Shown: positions 36,928 to 52,234 of the stretch, in pieces | How the letters are laid out: every line of letters begins with the position of its first letter | Position numbering within the stretch: position 1 is the first letter of the stretch | Assembly (NCBI GenBank): GCA_963681505.1 | Contig: OY811992.1 | Span: forward strand, 3,163,072 to 3,227,071 | Direction: 5' to 3' | DNA: 64,000 nt | DNA from: Eunapius fragilis | Lineage: Eukaryota; Porifera; Demospongiae; Spongillida; Spongillidae | Notes under the pieces: model-generated | Seen by the model: only the letters and a program-made list of their open reading frames with translations | Told to the model about the DNA's origin: nothing | The model's database searches: none | Translations under genes and position numbers: made by a program

Positions 36928-38752
36928 AATGGTCACCCTTCTCTGCACTCATGGCCACCCTTCTCTGCACTCATGGTCACCCTTCTCTGCACTAATGGTC
37001 ACCCTTCTCTGCACTCATGGTCACCCTTCTCTGCACCCATGGTCACCCTTCTCTGCACCCATGGTCACCCTTCTCTGCACTCATGGCCACCCTTCTCTGC
37101 ACTCATGGTCACCCTTCTCTGCACTCATGGCCACCCTTCTCTGCACTCATGGTCACCCTTCTCTGCACCCATGGTCACCCTTCTCTATACTCATGGTCAC
37201 CCTTCTCTGCACCCATGGTCACCCTTCTCTGCACTCATGGTCACCCTTCTCTGCACTCATAGTCACCCTTCTCTGCACTCATGGCCACCCTTCTCTGCAC
37301 TCATGGTCACCCTTCTCTGCACCCATGGTCACCCTTCTCTGCACTCATGGTCACCCTTCTTTAACTCATGGCCACCCTTCTCTGCACCCATGGTCACCCT
37401 TCTCTGCACTCATGGTCACCCTTCTCTGCACTCATGGTCACCCTTCTCTGCACTCATGGTCACCCTTCTCTGCACCCATGGTCACCCTTCTCTAACTCAT
37501 GGCCACCCTTCTCTAACTCATGGCCACCCTTCTCTGCACTCATGGCCACCCTTCTCTGCACTCATGGTCACCCTTCTCTGCACTCATGGTCACCCTTCTC
37601 TGCACTCATGGCCACCCTTCTCTGCACTCATGGTCACCCTTCTCTGCACTCATGGTCACCCTTCTCTAACTCATGGCCACCCTTCTCTAACTCATGGCCA
37701 CCATTCTCTGCACCCATGGTCACCCTTCTCTGCACTAATGGTCACCCTTCTCTGCACTCATGGTCACCCTTCTCTAACTCATGGCCACCCTTCTCTGCAC
37801 TCATGGTCACCCTTCTCTGCACTCATGGTCACCCTTCTCTAACTCATGGCCACCCTTCTCTGCACTCATGGCCACCCTTCTCTGCACTCATGGTCACCCT
37901 TCTCTGCACTCATGGTCACCCTTCTCTAACTCATGGCCACCCTTCTCTGCACCCATGGTCACCCTTCTCTGCACTCATGGTCACCCTTCTCTGCACTCAT
38001 GGTCACCCTTCTCTGCACCCATGGTCACCCTTCTCTAACTCATGGCCACCCTTCTCTGCACCCATGGTCACCCTTCTCTGCACTCATGGTCACCCTTCTC
38101 TGCACTCATGGTCACCCTTCTCTGCACTCATGGTCACCCTTCTCTGCACTCATGGTCACCCTTCTCTAACTCATGGCCACCCTTCTCTGCACTCATGGCC
38201 ACCCTTCTCTGCACTCATGGTCACCCTTCTCTGCACTCATGGTCACCCTTCTCTAACTCATGGCCACCCTTCTCTGCACCCATGGTCACCCTTCTCTGCA
38301 CTCATGGTCACCCTTCTCTGCACTCATGGTCACCCTTCTCTGCACCCATGGTCACCCTTCTCTAACTCATGGCCACCCTTCTCTGCACCCATGGTCACCC
38401 TTCTCTGCACTCATGGTCACCCTTCTCTGCACTCATGGTCACCCTTCTCTGCACTCATGGCCACCCTTCTCTGCACTCATGGCCACCCTTCTCTGCACTC
38501 ATGGCCACCCTTCTCTGCACCCATGGTCACCCTTCTCTGCACTCATGGCCCCCCTTCTCTGCACCCATGGTCACCCTTCTCTGCACTCATGGTCACCCTT
38601 CTCTGCACCCATGGTCACCCTTCTCTGCACTCATGGTCACCCTTCTCTGCACTCATGGTCACCCTTCTCTGCACCCATGGTCACCCTTCTCTGCACTCAT
38701 GGCCACCCTTCTCTGCACTCATGGCCACCCTTCTCTGCACCCATGGTCACCC
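36928..38752 (+). repeat. 22-bp tandem array, left arm, about 83 copies
   Basis: Units TGCACTCATGGTCACCCTTC plus TC, with a recurrent shorter variant (TAACTCATGGCCACCCTTCTC). The period leaves frames open and produces false ORFs of up to 491 codons. The unit shares TCACCCTTCT with the element tip, in the same orientation. Confidence 0.95.
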
Positions 38753-39554
38753 TTTTCACACACACACATATGCACGCACACGCACACACACACATAACAC
38801 ACACACACTCCTTACCAGCCATTCCTTCTACTATCCATGCTAGCTGACTGGATGTTAAGAAAATAGGCTTGGACCATGCCAACGTATCCATACCAGCTTC
38901 TAAAAACTGGAAATGACTCTGTGTGTACCACAGCATCTGGAGACAACTTATTTGATGTGTGTGTATATCAGTGGTACATGCAAAGATGGATTGCACAGGT
39001 GTATCTTAGTTTATCAGATGACATGTATGTGGATGCCAATATGGTGTCGGAGGGTATAGGAGTGTGTGTGCGTATGTCCTCCTGTCCATCCACCACTCCC
39101 AGTTTCTTATTGCATCCTATTGCTGGAATACAAGAGCACCTGTCACACCCAGATGAGAGGAGACACTGGTGCTTGACGTTCTTATCTATGGCATTCCCCA
39201 CCACTTGGTCATGTTGACCCCATGACATTGACATAATGGTGAGTAGGAGCGTGTGGTGGTGTTTGTAGTGTGTCCATTATGACTTGATAAGCTGTTGTCA
39301 GTGAAATAGCTGCCATTAATCTTAAGCTGAGCTGTTTGTGCATTTATACTGTACACATACATGTATGTGGTGCATGGATTATATGTGTGGAAGGTGCATC
39401 GATTGATATACATTTTTACATATCTGGTGCATGTATGTTAGCAGCACGTGGTACATTCACTCCCTCTCTCCCCTTCCATCCCTCTGCTAAATGGCCATGC
39501 AGTTGGCACACTATCGCTTGCACAAGACGTTTGTGCTCACCTACAAGTCAACCA

Positions 39555-40025
39555 AAACCAGGTTTTCTATACCTCCTCCTACTCCCCCCTACTCCTACTA
39601 CTCCTCTTCCTCCTCCTCCTCCTTCTCTTCTCCTCCTCCTTCCCCTCTTCCTCCTCCTTCTCCTCCCTCTCCTCCTCTCCCTCCTTCACCTCTTACCTAC
39701 CATCCCATTGCATCCACCCTCCCCTTTGCCTCTCCTCTTCCTCCTCCTACCTTTTATCCCATTGCATCCACTCCTCCCCTCCTCCTTCCCCTCCCTCCCC
39801 TAGGTCCTCCCCTCCCCCACCTCCCCTCCCCCTCTTCCCCTCCCCACATCCCCTCCCCCACCTCCCTCCCCCACCTCCCTCCCCCACCTCCCCTCCCCCA
39901 CCTCCCCTCCCCCACCTCCCCTCCCCCTCCTCCCCTCCCCCTCCTTCCCCTCCCCTCCTCCCCCTGTCCCTTTCATCCTCTCCCTCCCCCCTCGCCTTCT
40001 TCCTACCTTCCTTCCCATTACATCC
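39555..40025 (+). repeat. pyrimidine-rich minisatellite, left arm
   Basis: CCTCCTCTTCCTCC-type units with repeated CCCATTGCATCCA(C/A)CC landmarks. The right-arm equivalent is more than four times longer. Confidence 0.9.
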
Positions 40026-40687
40026 ACCCCTTGGTTTGGGATAGTTTTTAATATTTACCAGTTTTAAAGGAAGTGTTCCATCCCCACTATATTTTTTCAT
40101 CTCTAGGAGGCAGTGGAATGTATTTTTGGGATTTGAAAACTACATGCAGTCAGAAAAGGCTACTACAAGAGATACAGAGCTTGCACTAGAATTTTGTTGG
40201 GACTGAACTCTTCTAGAGGATGTATGTTGGTTTAAGCCTATTATTAAACCCTTATCAGTACAGATTGTGGGTGGTCAGTGGTTTACATAGACAAGCAAGC
40301 AAGCCAAATGGTGGTAAGGCTATCACAACTACAGTGACATGTTCTACCTGGAAGTTAGAAAAAGTAGTTTTGAACTACATATATGCATGTCATAGCACTA
40401 CTGCAAATTAGGAGAGGGGGAAACAGGAGGGAGGTGTGGGGGTGTATCATCTGATGTCCCTGCCTAATTGTTGGCAGTACCTGCTAGTTGTTGCATTGTC
40501 ACCTTTTTAGTTGTGAAATACCCAAACATAGGTTATCCCCCACCCATCATACATTGCATATCTATGCTGAAGTACCAAAATGATTCAAGGTGCTTGCAAA
40601 TTTACAGTACACTGGACTTGCAATACTAATGTTTAAAAAGCTGGATAATTAAGGAATGTTTCTTTGGACACACATGTCTCTTATCAT

Positions 40688-43441
<2,754 letters not shown>

Positions 43442-45274
43442 CTATACCTACGATATTGATGTTGTCGGATGCTCTCGACGGATTCAAGCTCAGTGAGATA
43501 TGACTTTCAAAACACCAGTAAAATAAACGAAACTGCACAGATTGTTGTCGCGATCGTAGGCGCTCAAGCTCACGTGCAAATATTAAAAAATGTAATTTTT
43601 TACCTTTCCAAAAAAAAAAGTGAAAGGAGTATAAAGTTTGCAAGTCTTCATGACAAATCCACGACTACCTATATGTTCGTTGGAAAAGGTCTTAAATATA
43701 TTCATTCATTTTACATAACGCCTGTGAAATACAGATCGCGCATTTCATGTCTCAACAACACCTATCACATGCACATTCCTCTATATCAAGATGATTACTC
43801 CATAGCTTAAGACTTCGTAGTCGACCCGAGTTCAACACAACGATTGTCTTAACTTAATAACCTGCAGCATCTAATCGAAACGGAAAGTAAAAATGCGAAT
43901 TATAACACGTGCGCGAATGAATTCAGGGCCTTTGAAACTTGAACATACGCACCGTCGAGCCCAGACAACTGCTGTACCGCTGCGTTCACAATGCAATTTT
44001 TATACGGACCCCATTGATTTGCCGTGCTTTCGGAGCTTCACAAGGCTGTTTGCTTACTGAACATTTGCTAAAAAAGGGGGAAATTTGTCAGTATCCAGCT
44101 ACAGATAATAGATACCTCGTCTGTAAACGTGCATGCTGTTAATCTCTGTTGTTTACTGAATTGCTGCAATTATAACAGATTATTTAATGTCCCATTAGTA
44201 TTGTGACAGCTCTTTACTGTGTGCCTCGCATTTGACCATGACAATGAAGCCATTTATGACCTCTACATCAGATGAGTTAGTTAGTAAGATGAAGTTGACA
44301 CTGTGAGGAACATCAAAGTGATAAAGGAGTACAAGGTATAACTGCCAAACTGTGGGAGGTAAATGAACAGGTGTGGTGGCACAAATAGGTTCACATTGTT
44401 CTCTATGTTAGGAGGAAGGTGCCCAGAGACTGGAAGAAGAGACATTCAATTTCTATTCCTTTCCACCAGCGCTCAGGTAATGCAACATACATGTACATAC
44501 ATGTTTCTCATCACAAAACTATATGACTGGTCCAGTCCTGAGAACTCTATACCCCAGCTGAGCAGCAAAGATTTGGATCATTCTTTCCTTTCACACTTCA
44601 TCCAACACCCTCCTTTGTTATGGCAGCTCCCAGCATGATTCACAAGTGCCAAACACCCAGGAGAAGAGTCCTCAACAGAGTACAAGTACAAACAGAGTAA
44701 ACGGCAACAGAAAACTGTACCATGGTGCTGTGCTGTATAATGACTATAAGGGATAAGGCAGGTGCAATATTTCTCACATCAATGCTATATTAAAATGAAA
44801 CATAGCAAGTACTGAGTAATGTAACACTCTTTCAGCCAGACTTTTTTGAAAATGAACCTCACAATTAAAAATATACCTTTGATTTTGTGTATTATTGTGA
44901 TCTCTCAGCCCTGTTCCATTACTTTCCATGCTGTACTCTTGTGACCTCTTGTTATTTTACCCTTTTTCATTTTTTAGATTAATGGCCAGCCTCGTGGTGT
45001 ACAGACATGTTCAATGAAAGGAGCCAACCTGGCTAGCGAGCTCGACCGTCATGATAGTTATAACATAGTATTGTTTAGATTGCACATGTGTCATACTGGA
45101 GAACTGGATGGATCAGATAGCTGCATCCTTCACCACCAAACACATTAGTGGTCATACCACTGTACAGATGTGTATGCTGTATGCTGACTTAACCTCTTAC
45201 CAGTCAATATGGTAGTTTACACAGTGACCTGGGGAAGAGGCAGTGAGCTCACTGACCAGGAGATTCAGTTTCAA
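43442..45274. other. loop sequence upstream of the transposase-like ORF
   Basis: Unique sequence between the ORF and the right arm. It presumably holds the ORF promoter. No second long ORF, RNA gene or array was seen. Confidence 0.5.
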
Positions 45275-45664
45275 ACACCTTGAATCATTTTGGTACTTCA
45301 GCATAGATATGCAATGTATGATGGGTGGGGGAGATATAGCAACTATGTTTGGTTATTTCACAACTAAAAAGGTGACAATGCAACAACTAGCAGGCACTGT
45401 CAATAATTAGGCAGGGGCATCAGATGATACACCCCCACACCTCCTTCTGTTTCCCCCTCTCCTAATTTGCAGTAGTGCTATGACATGCATACATGTAGTT
45501 CAAAACTACTTTTTCTAACTTCCATGTAGTACATGTCACTTTAGTTGTGATAGCCTTACCAACATTTGGCTTGCTAGTCTATGTAAACCACTGACCACCC
45601 ACAATCTGTACTGATAAAGGTTTAATAATTTCATAAAGGCTTACCCCAACAGAGTTCTTGTGCA

Positions 45665-47768
45665 AGTGGATGCATGGGGAAAAAAGCAGCAAGAGGAAGA
45701 GGAGGAGGAGGAAGAGGAGGAGGAGGAGGAGGAGGAGGAGGAGGAGGAGGAGGAGGAGGAGGAGGAGGAGGAGGAGGAGGAGGAAGAGGAGGAGGATGCA
45801 ATTGGAAGGAAGGTAGGAGGAGGATGAGGGGAGGAGGAGTAGAGGAGGAAGTGGAGGAGAGGAGGAGGGGGAGGAGGATGAAGAGGAGGAGGAGGGGAGG
45901 AGGGGTGAATACAATGGGAAGGAAGGTAGAAGGGGAGGGGGAGGAGAGGAGATGGAGGAGGAGGGGTGGATGCAATAGGAAGGTAGGAGGATGAGGAGGA
46001 AGAGGGGAGGAGGGGAGGATGGGGAGGAGGGGATAATGGGAGGAGGGGGATAATGGGAGGAGAAGAGGAGGGGGAGGAGGGGAGGGGAGGAGGGGAGGGG
46101 GAAGATAGGAGGAGGGGAGGATTGGAGGTTGGGAGGATGGGAGGAAGGGGGGAGGGGGATGGGAGTAGGGGAGGAGGGGATGAGGGGAGGGGGAGGAGGG
46201 GAGGGTGGATGCAATGGGAAGAAAGGTAGGAGGAGAAGGAAGAGGAGAGGTGAAGGGGAGGGTGGATGCAATGGGATGGTAGGTAAGAGGTGAAGGAGGG
46301 AGAGGAGGAGAGGGAGGAGAAGGAGGAGGAAGAGGGGAAGGAGGAAGAGAAGAGGAGGATGAGGGGAGGAGGAGTAGAGGAGGAAGTGGAGGAGGAGGTG
46401 GAGGGGAGGAGGATGAAGAGGAGGAGAGGAGGGGTGGATACAATGGGAAGGAAGGTAGAAGGGGAGGGGGAGGAGAGGAGATGGAGGAGGAGGGGTGGAT
46501 GCAATAGGAAGGTAGGAGGATGAGGAGGAAGAGGGGAGGAGGGGAGGATGGGGAGGAGGGGATAATGGGAGGAGGGGGATAATGGGAGGAGAAGAGGAGG
46601 GGGAGGAGGGGAGGGGGAGGAGGGGAGGGGGAAGATAGGAGGAGGGGAGGATTGGAGGTTGGGAGGATGGGAGGAAGGGGGGAGGGGGATGGGAGTAGGG
46701 GAGGAGGGGATGAGGGGAGGGGGAGGAGGGGAGGGTGGATGCAATGGGAAGAAAGGTAGGAGGAGAAGGAAGAGGAGAGGTGAAGGGGAGGGTGGATGCA
46801 ATGGGATGGTAGGTAAGAGGTGAAGGAGGGAGAGGAGGAGAGGGAGGAGAAGGAGGAGGAAGAGGGGAAGGAGGAAGAGAAGAGGAGGATGAGGGGAGGA
46901 GGAGTAGAGGAGGAAGTGGAGGAGGAGGTGGAGGGGAGGAGGATGAAGAGGAGGAGAGGAGGGGTGAATACAATGGGAAGGAAGGTAGAAGGGGAGGGGG
47001 AGGAGAGGAGATGGAGGAGGAGGGGTGGATGCAATAGGAAGGTAGGAGGATGAGGAGGAAGAGGGGAGGAGGGGAGGATGGGGAGGAGGGATAATGGGAG
47101 GATGGGGAGGAAGGGGATAATGGGAGGAGAAGAGGAGGGGGAGGAGGGGAGGGGAGGAGGGAAGGATTGGAGGTTGGGAGGATGGGAGGAAGGGGGGAGG
47201 GGGATGGGAGTAGGGGAGGAGGGGGATGAGGGGAGGGGGAGGAAGGGAGGAGTGGGAGGGATGGAGGAGGAGTGGTGAATGCAATGGGAAGAAAGGTAGG
47301 AAGAGGAGGAGGGGAGGGGAGGAGGATGGGAGGAGAAGAGAAAGAGGGGTGAATGCAATGGAAACGTAGGTAGGAAGAGGAGGAGGGGAGGGGAGGGGAA
47401 GGGGAGGGAGAGGAAGAGGATGAGAAGGAGAGGGGAGGGGGAGGACGAGGGCGTGGGGGAGGGAGAGGGAGGAGGGTGGAGGAGTGGATGCAATGGGAAG
47501 AAAGGTAGGAGGAGGAAGTGGAGGAGGGGTGAGGAGAAGGGGAGGATGAGAGGGAGGGGAGGGTGGATGCAATGGGATAAAAGGTAGGAGGAGGAAGAGG
47601 AGAGGCAAAGGGGAGGGTGGATGCAATGGGATGGTAGGTAAGAGGTGAAGGAGGGAGAGGAGGAGAGGGAGGAGAAGGAGGAGGAAGAGGGGAAGGAGGA
47701 GGAGAAGAGAAGGAGGAGGAGGAGGAAGAGGAGTAGTAGGAGTAGGGGGGAGTAGGAGGAGGTATAGA
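45665..47768 (+). repeat. purine-rich minisatellite, right arm (expanded)
   Basis: GGAGGA-rich sequence of 2.1 kb with higher-order structure: a block of about 530 bp recurs at roughly 45800-46290, 46330-46820 and 46860-47300, with GGATGCAATGGGA landmarks. It produces false Pro/Ser-rich ORFs of up to 785 codons. Confidence 0.9.
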
Positions 47769-48585
47769 AAACCTGGTTTTGGTTGACTTGTAGGTGAGCA
47801 CAAACGTCTTGTGCAAGCGATAGTGTGCCAACTGCATGGCCATTTAGCAGAGGGATGGAAGGGGAGAGAGGGAGTGAATGTACCACGTGCTGCTAACATA
47901 CATGCACCAGATATGTAAAAATGTATATCAATCGATGCACCTTCCACACATATAATCCATGCACCACATACATGTATGTGTACAGTATAAATGCACAAAC
48001 AGCTCAGCTTAAGATTAATGGCAGCTATTTCACTGACAACAGCTTATCAAGTCATAATGGACACACTACAAACACCACCACACGCTCCTACTCACCATTA
48101 TGTCAATGTCATGGGGTCAACATGACCAAGTGGTGGGGAATGCCATAGATAAGAACGTCAAGCACCAGTGTCTCCTCTCATCTGGGTGTGACAGGTGCTC
48201 TTGTATTCCAGCAATAGGATGCAATAAGAAACTGGGAGTGGTGGATGGACAGGAGGACATACGCACACCTCTCCTATACCCTCCGACACCATATTGGCAT
48301 CCACATACATGTCATCTGATTATAAACTAAGATACACCTGTGCAATCCATCTTTGCATGTACCACTGATATACACACAGATCAAATAAGTTGTCTCCAGA
48401 TGCTGTGGTACACACAGAGTCATTTCCAGTTTTTAGAAGCTGGTATGGATACGTTGGCATGGTCCAAGCCTATTTTCTTAACATCCAGTCAGCTAGCATG
48501 GATAGTAGAAGGAATGGCTGGTAAGGAGTGTGTGTGTGTTATGTGTGTGTGTGCGTGTGCGTGCATATGTGTGTGTGTGAAAAGG

Positions 48586-50385
48586 GTGACCATGGGTGCA
48601 GAGAAGGGTGGCCATGAGTGCAGAGAAGGGTGGCCATGAGTGCAGAGAAGGGTGACCATGGGTACAGAGAAGGGTGACCATGAGTGCAGAGAAGGGTGAC
48701 CATGAGTGCAGAGAAGGGTGACCATGGGTGCAGAGAAGGGTGACCATGAGTGCAGAGAAGGGTGACCATGGGTGCAGAGAAGGGTGGCCATGAGTGCAGA
48801 GAAGGGTGACCATGGGTGCAGAGAAGGGTGGCCATGAGTGCAGAGAAGGGTGGCCATGAGTGCAGAGAAGGGTGACCATGAGTGCAGAGAAGGGTGACCA
48901 TGAGTGCAGAGAAGGGTGACCATGGGTGCAGAGAAGGGTGGCCATGAGTTAGAGAAGGGTGACCATGGGTGCAGAGAAGGGTGACCATGAGTGCAGAGAA
49001 GGGTGACCATGAGTGCAGAGAAGGGTGACCATGGGTGCAGAGAAGGGTGGCCATGAGTTAGAGAAGGGTGACCATGAGTGCAGAGAAGGGTGACCATGAG
49101 TGCAGAGAAGGGTGGCCATGAGTGCAGAGAAGGGTGGCCATGAGTTAGAGAAGGGTGACCATGAGTGCAGAGAAGGGTGACCATGAGTGCAGAGAAGGGT
49201 GACCATGAGTGCAGAGAAGGGTGACCATGAGTGCAGAGAAGGGTGACCATGGGTGCAGAGAAGGGTGGCCATGAGTTAGAGAAGGGTGACCATGGGTGCA
49301 GAGAAGGGTGACCATGAGTGCAGAGAAGGGTGACCATGAGTGCAGAGAAGGGTGACCATGGGTGCAGAGAAGGGTGGCCATGAGTTAGAGAAGGGTGACC
49401 ATGAGTGCAGAGAAGGGTGACCATGAGTGCAGAGAAGGGTGGCCATGAGTGCAGAGAAGGGTGGCCATGAGTTAGAGAAGGGTGACCATGAGTGCAGAGA
49501 AGGGTGACCATGAGTGCAGAGAAGGGTGGCCATGAGTTAGAGAAGGGTGACCATGAGTGCAGAGAAGGGTGACCATTAGTGCAGAGAAGGGTGACCATGG
49601 GTGCAGAGAATGGTGGCCATGAGTTAGAGAAGGGTGGCCATGAGTTAGAGAAGGGTGACCATGAGTGCAGAGAAGGGTGACCATGAGTGCAGAGAAGGGT
49701 GGCCATGAGTGCAGAGAAGGGTGACCATGAGTGCAGAGAAGGGTGACCATGAGTGCAGAGAAGGGTGGCCATGAGTGCAGAGAAGGGTGGCCATGAGTTA
49801 GAGAAGGGTGGCCATGAGTTAGAGAAGGGTGACCATGGGTGCAGAGAAGGGTGACCATGAGTGCAGAGAAGGGTGACCATGAGTGCAGAGAAGGGTGACC
49901 ATGAGTGCAGAGAAGGGTGACCATGGGTGCAGAGAAGGGTGGCCATGAGTTAGAGAAGGGTGACCATGAGTGCAGAGAAGGGTGACCATGGGTGCAGAGA
50001 AGGGTGACCATGAGTGCAGAGAAGGGTGGCCATGAGTGCAGAGAAGGGTGACCATGAGTGCAGAGAAGGGTGACCATGAGTGCAGAGAAGGGTGACCATG
50101 GGTGCAGAGAAGGGTGACCATGAGTATAGAGAAGGGTGACCATGGGTGCAGAGAAGGGTGACCATGAGTGCAGAGAAGGGTGGCCATGAGTGCAGAGAAG
50201 GGTGACCATGAGTGCAGAGAAGGGTGGCCATGAGTGCAGAGAAGGGTGACCATGGGTGCAGAGAAGGGTGACCATGGGTGCAGAGAAGGGTGACCATGAG
50301 TGCAGAGAAGGGTGACCATTAGTGCAGAGAAGGGTGACCATGAGTGCAGAGAAGGGTGGCCATGAGTGCAGAGAAGGGTGACCAT
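48586..50385 (-). repeat. 22-bp tandem array, right arm, about 82 copies
   Basis: Inverted counterpart of the left-arm array, nearly the same length and order of variants. Confidence 0.95.
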
Positions 50386-51255
50386 TGTATGTCTGTGTGA
50401 GTTTGTGTGTGTGTTTGTGTCAAACAAACGGTCATTGATAAAGTAATTGCTAGCAAGGAAGCATCCGAGGTTTGACTGATGCATAAGTACTCTTCAACAG
50501 ACATGAGATGCCCTGCTATTTGCTTCCCCTTGCCATTACGAGTTTGCAGACAAGTTTGGGTGGCACAGGACCAACATCCCAATTAACCAACCTTTCACTG
50601 TGTCCAATGGTGATGCTGAACACGATAATGGTACAGCACCAGGTGAAGGTTGCGACCATGTGGCTCTAGTACACCAGGAGGAAGTTGTGTCCACCTACTA
50701 CAGTGAGAGATGAAGTCTCCTTCAATCATCACCGAGATGTTTCGGTTAGACTGCAAATAGCAATGCACAAGGTAGAAAATAACAAAAGATGGAGCACGTA
50801 GAAAAGAAAATCAATGGGCAGCAAATAGGAGGTGAATTAATGCACATAGCACATAAACACAGCATGTATACATGTAGGCTTATGGTAAGAGCAAATTAAT
50901 TTTTGAAAAGCTGAGAATATGAATGGTCTAGAGAGGGATATGCCAGGTACCAGAAAAACTGAAGTCATCCGGTCCCCATACTAGTGTAGAGGGTGGAGAA
51001 GGTGGTCCCATGATTAGAAGGCATGGTACATGCATGCTAACATGTAAGTGCAACAAACTGAGCAGATATAGAAAAAGGGCGCACAATATAAACTACCATT
51101 ACCACACAGACATCCATCCATATACACATATACAAGCGATACATAGGAAAATCGAGCGATGTTGAAACATACCGTAGGAAACACGATCGTCTGATCTACT
51201 ACACCACGTAGCACTGGTAGCAGCTGCTAGGCCCGTGGGCAGTGGGTTCGATCGA

Positions 51256-51286
<31 letters not shown>

Positions 51287-52234
51287 GGCCCGGCTCCTTC
51301 CCCTTCGGTTAAGATCGAAAATGGCGACACGTAAAAGACTCAGTGGTGGCAATCAGAAGCAAGGCAATATCACCATGCAAGTACTTTCGACATTGTACCG
51401 ATCATATTGATAATATGCCATCTCATTCGGCTGATAGTAGGCCCTACAGAGAGCATAGCCACTGACCTACAAATTATCTATCTCGCACTGACTCTCAATC
51501 TGATCCCATGTCTGTGTGCATTGACGTGGAGAGGACTGACCTTGTGTCTGAAGTGGAGCTGAGGACTGATCTTGTGTGCACAGAAGTAGAGAGGGCTGAT
51601 GTTGTGTGACTGATGGGAGAATACTTTTAACGATACTCAAAGCTTCCCCGCACTTCGCCGTATTTCTTGACCGACGGCCCCTTTATACCCTGGCGATTAA
51701 TCGAACCCCCCTTTCCAAAATCCTATACACGGGCCCGGCAGCAGCTAGTTGAGCGATAGTTCAAAGCGGGCCGGGTTCATAAGTAAATTTTGGGGGGAAA
51801 GGCGTGTCCATTACATAATCATATCGGGAGAATGGGAATTGGGTTGCTAACGTGAGTGGCGAGAAATGAAGAGCTAGTTTGAAAATCCATATCTCCGTAA
51901 CGGATAAGAAAAAACTTAACGATCTGCAGAAATCAATAGCTACAGGACCCTTCTATGTACACTCCGAATTTGACGCGTTATCGTCACTCGTATCTGGAGA
52001 AATGTGGAATCTTAACCCATTGGGTTAGAGACCGTTGTAACCATGGAATGGAAAATATGTAGAGCACCAAAATAGGTTTGCACAGAGAGAAATGATGTGT
52101 AAACAAGTGTACAAAATATGAAAGGAAAACATCAAACCGTTGTGAAGATATGCTACGTTGAGTAACGTATAATTTTTATAGTGATAAAATTAAAACTCCA
52201 GAAGGGTGATTTTGCTGGACACTGTCCCATATAT

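Larger units (their letters stand above)
35088..40595 (+). repeat. left arm of the 17-kb element
   Basis: The inverted copy of 45275-52228. In order: tip, unique sequence, a G tract (36031-36058), a gene-like segment at 36550-36900, the 22-bp array, about 0.8 kb of unique sequence and a pyrimidine-rich minisatellite. On the minus strand ATG at 35995 begins MATRKRLSGGNQKQGNI, possibly a transposase N-terminus remnant. Confidence 0.85.
45275..52228 (-). repeat. right arm of the 17-kb element
   Basis: The inverted copy of 35088-40595, longer by about 1.45 kb because of the purine-rich minisatellite. Mirror ORFs in the two arms (for example 36732-36995 and 50319-50582) translate identically, so identity outside the minisatellite is very high. 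C tract at 51257-51282. Confidence 0.85.

Noticed and set aside
36830-38847. ORFs of up to 491 codons made of HGHPSLHSWSPFSAL-type repeats
   Set aside because: They are open only because the 22-bp array rarely contains stops. Several overlapping frames are open and the mirror arm gives the same result. No start context or non-repeat domain.
45579-47998. Three overlapping ORFs of 750-785 codons rich in Pro, Ser and Leu
   Set aside because: Low-complexity translation of the purine/pyrimidine minisatellite in three frames at once; no protein family.
51180-51260. tRNA-like GGGTTCGATCGACC in both arms of the giant element
   Set aside because: No cloverleaf could be drawn; the A-box consensus is not met.
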